The notes beneath the pieces were generated by a model. That model saw only the letters and a program-made list of their open reading frames with translations, made no database searches and had not been told where the DNA came from. Positions 1 to 6,232 of a stretch of 7,445 bases of DNA are shown here, piece after piece. Numbering within the stretch: the first letter of the stretch is position 1; every line of letters begins with the position of its first letter. Origin of the DNA: an uncultured Lachnospiraceae bacterium (GTDB lineage: Bacteria > Bacillota_A > Clostridia > Lachnospirales > Lachnospiraceae); contig CATLIP010000120.1 of the NCBI GenBank assembly GCA_949957035.1, forward strand, positions 1-7,445, written 5' to 3'. Made by a program: the position numbers and the translations under genes.

Positions 1-186
1 GAGCTGTACTTCAACGACACGGACGAGATCAGCGGCTACGCGCTGGAGGCTCTGCGCTGGGCCGTGGAGAACGGTATCCTGAACGGCTACGGCAACGGGC
101 GGCTGGGCCCCCAGGGGCAGGCCACACGGGCGCAGGCGGCACAGATGCTGAAAAACTTTATTGAGAACCAGGAGAAAGACGCTTAA
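1..186 (+). CDS. C-terminal end of an SLH-domain surface protein (5' partial)
   Basis: The frame is open from base 1 and ends with TAA at 184-186, leaving 61 residues of a longer protein that begins outside the window. The visible part is one S-layer-homology repeat: an aromatic/Asp start (YFNDTDEI), an amphipathic helix (ALEALRWAVENGIL), a GYGNGRLGPQG segment matching the usual G-x-G-x-F-x-P turn, and ATRAQAAQMLKNFIE, matching the conserved TRAE helix. SLH repeats normally occur as C-terminal triplets that bind pyruvylated secondary cell-wall polymer and hold exported proteins on the surface of Firmicutes; a C-terminal position is consistent with that. The rest of the protein, and so its activity, cannot be seen. 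Codons are strongly GC-rich at third positions, unlike the A-rich genes downstream. A strong terminator 20 bases after the stop shows that it ends its own transcript. Confidence 0.85.
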   Translation, partial: ELYFNDTDEISGYALEALRWAVENGILNGYGNGRLGPQGQATRAQAAQMLKNFIENQEKDA

Positions 187-205
187 AAAGTATTGAGAAT
201 CAGAA

Positions 206-255
206 CGAGGGCCGGCGCAGCGTTCAGCTGTGCCGGCCCTCGTGTTATTTGTCTT
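206..255 (+). terminator. Intrinsic terminator of the SLH gene
   Basis: A 16-bp inverted repeat, left arm 206-221 and right arm 227-242, encloses the 5-base loop GTTCA. All pairs are Watson-Crick except one G-T. The T-rich tract TGTTATTTGTCTT (243-255) follows directly. Position and form fit a rho-independent terminator for the SLH gene. A GTG at 230, which is in frame with the long gene downstream, lies inside the right arm and is therefore an unlikely real start. Confidence 0.9.
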
Positions 256-307
256 GGCAGTTTGGTACCGCGCAGGTTCTTATCCGGCCAGCCCCCTTGA
301 CATCGAT
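243..307. other. Possible junction between SLH terminator and truncated SIR2 gene
   Basis: This stretch links the terminator to the first recognisable SIR2 motif. I see no Shine-Dalgarno sequence before the ATG at 308 and no credible promoter. A TTGACA at 297-302 has only a poor -10 match (TTAAAA, 320-325), and that would lie inside conserved coding sequence. The frame of the downstream gene stays open back to 197, but its residues there are only the translated terminator and resemble no SIR2 N-terminus. A breakpoint, from deletion, recombination or misassembly, probably lies at about 245-300. The last residues before 308 (SPLDID) may already be native SIR2 sequence. Confidence 0.5.
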
Positions 308-3301
308 ATGCCTATGCTGTTAAAAGTCCATGGAAGCATTGAGCGCGCTGACGAGATTGCACTGACGCGAAGTGGATATGAGAAGGTATATATGGGAGAG
401 ATGCCGGAACTCTTAGAGAAGATTTTTAGAGAAAGTACACTACTCTTCCTTGGATACAGCCTTAGAGAGGATCGGGTCATGGATGTTCTTAATAAGGTAA
501 AAAAAGGCTCCAAAAGCATCCGCCATTTTGCTTTTCTGCCGGCCGGCCATCGAGATAAAACAAGAAGTGAAAATTTAACTGAAGCGTATGGAATCTATCC
601 GATATACTATGACGAAAAACTCCTTGAAGAGATTATTTTTGATGAAGAAGAAAGACGGCATATGCACCACGACTATTTTCTGGGGTTACTGCTGGAAAAT
701 CTTGCAAGGAGAAAGAAAGGATATCTGCAGCCTTCAGAACTGTTATGGGAAAAAAACAGATATAGAGAGAAAAAACAGTTGACAAGGATGCAGATGAAAA
801 GAAAAAGGATGTGGGAACAGAGCGAGGAACAATTTGTAAGACATAAAGAAGCCCTTCAGATATGGCGGGTCCTGAATTTCTCCGAGGAATGCCCTCTGAT
901 AGCAGTTACAGGTCCCCATGGCTCCGGAAAGAGTACGCTTTGCAGAAGCATACAAGAGTTACAGAAAGGTTATAGCAGTACCACGATGCAATTCTTCTTT
1001 ATCGGGCTGGCACATTGCAAAAGCTGGGATGAATTCTGTGTACAGGTATTTCAGGAGTTGAATATCACCGAGCTGGAAACGCCCGGAATAGATAAGTGGA
1101 GAGAATTTGCCGAAAAAGTTGCCGACCGGTGCGGTGTGTACTGGAGATGTGCTCTGATTTTGGATTGTGTAGATAACTTAAAGGTCAACCCAAAATCTCC
1201 GGAAACATGGGAAACTCTAAAAAAGGTATTAAAATACTGGAAAGAGCATAAGACCAGGGTGATTTTTTCCTGCCGTACTTACCCGGACGGTGTTCCTTGT
1301 TATACATGGTCTTTGGGAGAACTGGGAAAAGAAGATGCAAAAAAGGTATTTTTTACTGCTTGTATTTCCGGACAAAATAGAGATATTACTTATCTGGAGC
1401 AAAAGGTAGTCGGAGAATTGTTTGCCAGACAGACTTTTCAGCCGTCATCCATTGACTTGCTAGGAAAGTATGCGAACAGTAAAAGCGACCTTACAAGCTT
1501 GTTGGAAGAGTGGAATCTGTATCAGATTCCGGGGGATTCCGGCGAGCAGACATTAGCCAGGGTTTTGTGGAACCATTTGCTGGATGAGCATCATTATGAG
1601 GAACAAAACGACGCGGCACAAAAAGATATCAGGGACAATCTTTTATGGCTGTGGGGAATCCTTGGAAATTATCCGGGAAAATTCCCGATTCAGTTTTTTA
1701 AAGTTTTTTTTAATACAAGACAGGAAGAAACTTATAAAGAAAAGAGTTTGACTAAAAAATCCATTATGTATATGAAAAACATAGGGTTATGTGAAGAAAC
1801 GGGAAATGAAAGACAAAATATTCTCCTTGAGAATATGATAGACTGTGTAAATGATTATTTCTCAGAGATTTCCAAAGACCCGGCTCATAAGGGATTAAAA
1901 ATAATTGCCGATGAATTTCAAAAAGAGATAGGGAAGCTTGAGAAAAAGGGATTGGGGGTAGAACATTTCCGCGGATATGTTATGAGTGAATGGGAAGAAG
2001 ACCTTCGGAAATATGTCTGGCGTGAACTTGAAGAGAATAAAAATCTTTCTGACGAGAATAAGAGAATAGAGGAAAAGATTCAAAAAGAGAAGTCTCAAAG
2101 AGAGATTCTGCGTATGTTGAAGATAATCGGCAAGGTTATAAAAGACGACAAACAGCGGAAAAAACATCCCAAATTAAACCAAATCCTCCACTATGAGATT
2201 GGTACGGTAATTCGTTTCCTCTGCATTTGTCTGTGGCAATGGGAAGAGGATGAAAATACACTAAAAGAAATTATAGAAATCGCTTATTATTTTTCACACC
2301 ATTACCACTATATGCCAAGCCATGCGTACCCATTAGTCCTGCAGTTGATAACAATTATGGAGGGTAAGGAAAGGAAATATAACGTGGGAGAGTTGTATCA
2401 ATTAGCCGAATTGAAACGGGTAATGGGGGATATCCAGAGATTATCAGGCAAAAAGGACGAAGCGCTTAGATATTATAGAGAAAGTGCAAAATTATGCCAT
2501 GAACAGATTATTTATACATTGGAACAGGAAAACGGAAAAACGGCATATGAAGAGTATGCAAGAATATATGCGCGGGTAACCCTTATCAGTACTTATTATG
2601 ATGAAGATTTATGCGCCGGAAATCTTGATGAAGGAGATGATGAAGAACGGTTACAGGAAACGCTGTGCATATATGAATCATTAGACGATACCTGGGGGAA
2701 AGCATATTATAACCAGCGGATGGGCGAACTGATGAACAGGTTTGGAAAGTCCGGAAAAAAGAAGTTTGTAGAAATCCGGAAGTACTATGAAGAAGCGAGG
2801 AGGCTGTATGAGTCGATAGGCGATAAGACAGGAACCGCGTATATTTGGAAAAGCCTAGGAGATCTGAACACTGAATATATGAAATACAGCGGCTCGGACG
2901 AGAGATGGTTTGTCGAGGCTGTCCGATGCTATAAAGAAGCGTTCCTGCTATATTGTAATAATATTAACTGGAGAGGACTTGCAAATGTGCTGCAGGCAAT
3001 GGAAACATGCTGCAGGGAAGCGAAAATATATAATATCAGGCTGGTGAAAAATGTTTATGGGCTTGCAGAAGAGTGCTATCGTTGGCTTGGCGATATCAGG
3101 GGCCTTGCAGATACTCTGGATTATTCAGGATATGGGCATCGGGAATCCGAGGATGAAGCAGATAAATTTATCGCTTTAAGCCTGTGGATGGAAAGCCGGC
3201 AGATGTGGAAAAGACAAGGGAATGTAGAAAAAGCTGAACTGATAGGCAGAAAAATAAAGAAATTGCAGAAAAAATTATATGGAGATAAAAAGAAAAAATG
3301 A
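308..3301 (+). CDS. SIR2-STAND NTPase-TPR protein, N-terminally truncated (subunit A)
   Basis: Numbering is from ATG 308 (997 aa). Residues 5-52 are the C-terminal half of a SIR2-like NADase/deacylase fold: the KVHGS motif with the His-Gly pair (8-9), then TRSGYEKVY, then LLFLGYSL (45-52). The SIR2 domain tail runs to about 145. A P-loop NTPase follows: Walker A GPHGSGKST (202-210), Walker B ALILDCVD with Asp286, and the STAND-type VIFSCR segment ending at Arg323. ARC-like helices start near 340 (EDAKKVFF), a winged-helix-like segment covers about 440-510, a charged coiled coil about 559-625, and TPR-like repeats about 693-985. The tail is Lys-rich. In the family, SIR2 effectors hydrolyse NAD+ once a STAND/TPR sensor is triggered. 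The glycine-rich N-terminal motif and the catalytic Asn region are absent, so this copy should be catalytically dead unless the upstream sequence is misjoined. ATG 308 is a placeholder start without an RBS; GTG 230 sits in a terminator. The gene overlaps subunit B by 4 bases. Domain calls are solid for SIR2 and NTPase, weaker for the winged helix. Confidence 0.8.
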   Translation: MPMLLKVHGSIERADEIALTRSGYEKVYMGEMPELLEKIFRESTLLFLGYSLREDRVMDVLNKVKKGSKSIRHFAFLPAGHRDKTRSENLTEAYGIYPIYYDEKLLEEIIFDEEERRHMHHDYFLGLLLENLARRKKGYLQPSELLWEKNRYREKKQLTRMQMKRKRMWEQSEEQFVRHKEALQIWRVLNFSEECPLIAVTGPHGSGKSTLCRSIQELQKGYSSTTMQFFFIGLAHCKSWDEFCVQVFQELNITELETPGIDKWREFAEKVADRCGVYWRCALILDCVDNLKVNPKSPETWETLKKVLKYWKEHKTRVIFSCRTYPDGVPCYTWSLGELGKEDAKKVFFTACISGQNRDITYLEQKVVGELFARQTFQPSSIDLLGKYANSKSDLTSLLEEWNLYQIPGDSGEQTLARVLWNHLLDEHHYEEQNDAAQKDIRDNLLWLWGILGNYPGKFPIQFFKVFFNTRQEETYKEKSLTKKSIMYMKNIGLCEETGNERQNILLENMIDCVNDYFSEISKDPAHKGLKIIADEFQKEIGKLEKKGLGVEHFRGYVMSEWEEDLRKYVWRELEENKNLSDENKRIEEKIQKEKSQREILRMLKIIGKVIKDDKQRKKHPKLNQILHYEIGTVIRFLCICLWQWEEDENTLKEIIEIAYYFSHHYHYMPSHAYPLVLQLITIMEGKERKYNVGELYQLAELKRVMGDIQRLSGKKDEALRYYRESAKLCHEQIIYTLEQENGKTAYEEYARIYARVTLISTYYDEDLCAGNLDEGDDEERLQETLCIYESLDDTWGKAYYNQRMGELMNRFGKSGKKKFVEIRKYYEEARRLYESIGDKTGTAYIWKSLGDLNTEYMKYSGSDERWFVEAVRCYKEAFLLYCNNINWRGLANVLQAMETCCREAKIYNIRLVKNVYGLAEECYRWLGDIRGLADTLDYSGYGHRESEDEADKFIALSLWMESRQMWKRQGNVEKAELIGRKIKKLQKKLYGDKKKK
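381..394 (+). promoter_or_regulatory. Possible internal ribosome binding site and restart codon in subunit A
   Basis: AGAAGG at 381-386 is followed after 5 bases by an in-frame ATG at 392. This is the only well-spaced Shine-Dalgarno/start combination I see near the truncated 5' end. If used, it would give a protein without the His-Gly motif but with the whole NTPase and TPR regions. A purine-rich site inside a purine-rich gene can arise by chance. Confidence 0.25.
3281..3301 (+). promoter_or_regulatory. Start of subunit B: distant GGAG and ATGA stop-start overlap
   Basis: The ATG of subunit B (3298-3300) overlaps the TGA of subunit A (3299-3301) as ATGA. The nearest Shine-Dalgarno-like element, GGAG at 3281-3284, is 13 bases from the ATG, longer than optimal. 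Translation of B therefore probably depends on ribosomes finishing A, which would keep the two subunits near a fixed ratio. A run of six A (3293-3298) sits across the junction. Confidence 0.6.
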
Positions 3302-6192
3302 GTGGGACAAAAAAATTATCGGATATTGCCTCAAAAATTGCAGAAAACCCGAGTGATTGGGTTCTGGTAATTGGGGATAACTATTTTGACGAGAGGTCTG
3401 CCGGACATGGGGAGAAGATTCTAACCCTTGCGAAAAAACATAAAGGAAGCGTTACGGTATCGCAAGGTTTTTATAGGAAAGTAATAAAAGAGGGGTATGC
3501 CGGAATTGCCGACGAACTGTTTGGAAATGTCTGGAACGGCACCAGCTTTTTAGACGATTTTGGATGGGAAGAGATGGAAAGGCGGAAGGAATATGCGCAT
3601 ATGTTTAAACAGAAGGACAGGGTTAATATCGACTATGCAAAAGTTGATATACGAAAATTGTTAGAGTTCTTCTCTGGAATAATTTTAACCGTATGTAGGG
3701 ACGAATCCGTAGAAGCATTTTGGGAAAACGAGCAGTCGATGCTTGTGGACGAAAATGTATGGACGCCGTATTCTCTGGTAACGTCTGCCAAATGGAACGG
3801 GTGGAGAAAGTATAGTGAAGAATCAAGATATATCCAAGTTGAAGAATACTTCGACAAAGAGGAATCGAACATTTTTAAGCTATATGGAAGTTGTCGGAAT
3901 CCCCATCAGATGCTGCTGTCCCGGGAAGATTTTGAATTATATTATCCGGTAGAGAAAAACGACCAACCGAGTACAAAATTATTGCTGCAGGAATTATTCC
4001 AAAACAAAAATTTATTTATCCTTGGAGAAGATACCTATTGCATGGAGAATTACGGGCTTCCTTTTGCGCCCGGAATCTCTGAATTGTTAAAGAAACCGGC
4101 CAAGTTTGGAATGGAACGTTATATTTATATGGAAGATAAGAAACCGGAGGGTGGGTGGAATAGTTTTCATATTACTCCGTTGGCAGCCGAAAAAAATTTC
4201 AATCAAGAAATTCAGAGATTTGCAGAAGAAATTTTAAAGAAAAAGCAAATGAATCCTAAAAAGAGACGGGCTCCGGAGAAGATAACTTCTTCAGAAGCAG
4301 AGCGTTTGTTTTGGGAATTATATATCAGGCGGGCGAAAGACAGTGTTTCGGAAAGAGAAATGAAAATATTAGAGCAGCAGTTGTTAAGAATAGACGATGA
4401 AAAAACTGTATATCTGTTATCTGCGGCTGCAAATAATCAGGCTGATTTTTATGATTTGAAAAAGAATATAAGTCTGGCCAAAAAAAATATGGAAGAGAAG
4501 GGGCAGAATCCCAAAGATTATAAAAAAGTTCTTTTAACTATCCTAGGTGACAGACTGAGCGAGAAGAGTCTTGAATTATTGCGGATTTTATCTTTTTATG
4601 GAGATGGAGAAGATGTTCCGTTAGGGTTTCCATTAGGATTCCTCCAATTATTATCAAAGAGTAATGATGAATTGCGAACATGGAAACGTGCAGGTTTCCA
4701 GTTGACAAACAGCGCCATATACGTACGGCGGCATTACCGCAAGCATTTGCATAAGCGGATGGAGTATGCCGATTCTATCATGCAGACGGCAGGGATTAAT
4801 CCAAATAAAAACCGAATGAAGAATATAATAGAAGAGATAGAGCACCAACTTGATGATAGTTATTTTTATCCCGTAGACGAAAGGTATTTTAAAATTTCTG
4901 AACTTTCTAATAAGGATGAAGAAAACGAGGAGGAAAAAGTCAGAGAATTATTTGTAAAGATGTTCCGAAAATTATTAGAAATTTTAAAGGAAAAACAAGA
5001 TGGATATAATCATATCCGCTCTTTACTGGAGACTGAGATAAATACTATTATACATAAAATCGGAAAGTTAGATACAAATGATGAAGACCTGGAATGGAAA
5101 CCGGAATTGATTTATTATCTCCTCAGAGAGAGCAGAGTAATTCCAAAGGCCCCACATGTGGACGGGTTAATTGAGCAATTAGATAAATTGGCAGACAAGT
5201 TAGAAAAAAGACAAGACGAAATAAACCCTTGTGAGATTTTTTATAAAATTATTTTGGTCCATCAGTCTAAGGCGGTAATCAAAAGCCAGTCTTCCACTGT
5301 AGAAGAGCAGAATGCAGCTTTGGCAGAGTGCCAGGAAGCAGAGCGTCTGCTGGAAGAAATGAGAAATACTTTGAAACAGCAGGGAACAGACTTGTTTCCA
5401 AAGAAGATCTTTAACCAGATTGTACACTTATATCTTCTTGAGAGCAACATCCATGGGAGGCGTAGTACGATTGTGGAAATGAAACGTTGCAAGCTGGATC
5501 AAGCGACATGCATAGAGCAAGAAAAATATCTGAAGGAAATGAAGGAAAACTTGGAAAAGGCGGAAGAAATTCTGAATGAACGAAAGGAAACTACCGGAAG
5601 TTCCTATGAAGACCTCTATGCCGACTTGAATAATCACAAGGGACAGTACTATTTTAAAAGGAGCCAGTATTATTGGGAAAACAGAAATTACAGAGCTGGA
5701 AATAAAACGATTCAGGATGAAGAGACATTTAATTACGATGAGGCTTTGAAGCATTATGAAAACGCCTTGCGTTATTATAAAAAATTTCCATATCAATATC
5801 TGATACAACGGGCGGATGTGATGAGAAATATAGCAGACCTGTATTATAGGAGGGCGGAGAGTGAAGGAAACATCGAAACGAAAAGACAATGTTACGAATA
5901 TTTGGCGGAAGCATATAAACTGTATCGAAGCAACTCGGATCTACATGGGATAGCAGATGTTCTCCAAAGTATGGGAAACGCAGAAAATGTTAATCAAAAA
6001 GAGGATAATACTCAAGCTGAGAAAAATATTGAGAATACAAGAAGCGCACTGAGTTTTTACGATGCATCCATAGGCTTGTACGACATGCTGGGCGATCAGT
6101 GGAGTTCTGCCGTAGCCAAAAGGTTCAAGGAAGGGATTATTGAAAGTAGAATGAAGCCGGCAAATAATGCGCAGCAAACACCGGGGCTGTAA
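3298..6192 (+). CDS. Degenerate SIR2-like, P-loop-less STAND/TPR protein (subunit B)
   Basis: 964 aa. The first ~320 residues follow the SIR2 plan of subunit A but with key motifs changed. The nucleotide-binding glycine-rich motif reads VLVIGDNYFD (22-31), the usual TTNYD motif reads TVCRD (131-135, Asn replaced by Cys), and KxHG reads KLYGS (194-198, His replaced by Tyr). LFILGED (239-245) corresponds to LLFLGYS of A. I find no Walker A or B. Residues 330-410 (SSEAERLFW onward) resemble the ARC helices that follow the nucleotide-binding part of NB-ARC/STAND proteins, and about 411-490 looks like a winged helix ending in a very basic stretch (477-487). The C-terminal half is helical, with TPR-like repeats clearest at about 770-950 (for example YDEALKHYENALRYYKK and GIADVLQSMGN). 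Inference: a catalytically inert partner of A, acting as sensor, scaffold or inhibitor. It is soluble, with no signal peptide or membrane segment. The frame is certain, the SIR2 relation likely, and the role unknown. Confidence 0.8.
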   Translation: MSGTKKLSDIASKIAENPSDWVLVIGDNYFDERSAGHGEKILTLAKKHKGSVTVSQGFYRKVIKEGYAGIADELFGNVWNGTSFLDDFGWEEMERRKEYAHMFKQKDRVNIDYAKVDIRKLLEFFSGIILTVCRDESVEAFWENEQSMLVDENVWTPYSLVTSAKWNGWRKYSEESRYIQVEEYFDKEESNIFKLYGSCRNPHQMLLSREDFELYYPVEKNDQPSTKLLLQELFQNKNLFILGEDTYCMENYGLPFAPGISELLKKPAKFGMERYIYMEDKKPEGGWNSFHITPLAAEKNFNQEIQRFAEEILKKKQMNPKKRRAPEKITSSEAERLFWELYIRRAKDSVSEREMKILEQQLLRIDDEKTVYLLSAAANNQADFYDLKKNISLAKKNMEEKGQNPKDYKKVLLTILGDRLSEKSLELLRILSFYGDGEDVPLGFPLGFLQLLSKSNDELRTWKRAGFQLTNSAIYVRRHYRKHLHKRMEYADSIMQTAGINPNKNRMKNIIEEIEHQLDDSYFYPVDERYFKISELSNKDEENEEEKVRELFVKMFRKLLEILKEKQDGYNHIRSLLETEINTIIHKIGKLDTNDEDLEWKPELIYYLLRESRVIPKAPHVDGLIEQLDKLADKLEKRQDEINPCEIFYKIILVHQSKAVIKSQSSTVEEQNAALAECQEAERLLEEMRNTLKQQGTDLFPKKIFNQIVHLYLLESNIHGRRSTIVEMKRCKLDQATCIEQEKYLKEMKENLEKAEEILNERKETTGSSYEDLYADLNNHKGQYYFKRSQYYWENRNYRAGNKTIQDEETFNYDEALKHYENALRYYKKFPYQYLIQRADVMRNIADLYYRRAESEGNIETKRQCYEYLAEAYKLYRSNSDLHGIADVLQSMGNAENVNQKEDNTQAEKNIENTRSALSFYDASIGLYDMLGDQWSSAVAKRFKEGIIESRMKPANNAQQTPGL

Positions 6193-6214
6193 GCCCCGGC
6201 CAATGTGCCGTTTT
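6181..6214. terminator. Hairpin between convergent subunit B and clpX-like genes
   Basis: A perfect 8-bp GC-rich stem, CCGGGGCT (6181-6188) and AGCCCCGG (6192-6199), closes a 3-base loop and contains the stop codon of subunit B (6190-6192). On the + strand a TTTT run follows only at 6211-6214; a second, 4-bp hairpin (6197-6200 with 6207-6210) sits directly before it and could compete. On the - strand the stem is followed by TGTTTGCTG, a weak U-tract. Lying between convergent genes, it probably works as a terminator, perhaps in both directions, but it is not textbook for either. Confidence 0.55.
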
Positions 6215-6232
6215 GACATGGAAACCTCTACA

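Noticed and set aside
230..307. GTG at 230 as the start of subunit A
   Set aside because: It lies in the right arm of the SLH terminator, has no Shine-Dalgarno sequence, and its first ~20 residues are just the translated terminator and linker with no SIR2 character.
297..325. Promoter-like TTGACA with a 17-base spacer to TTAAAA
   Set aside because: The -10 matches only three of six consensus positions and sits in codons of the conserved KVHG segment; probably chance.
5428..5889. 153-codon open frame on the - strand within subunit B
   Set aside because: It is antisense to a TPR-coding region with an intact + frame; the product is low-complexity and hydrophobic, as expected of the complement of Lys/Glu-rich codons.
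187..6232. CRISPR array, insertion sequence, tRNA or phage integrase explaining the island
   Set aside because: I see no regularly spaced repeats, transposase or integrase motifs, terminal inverted repeats or tRNA-like fold in the intergenic parts, and almost all of the block is coding.
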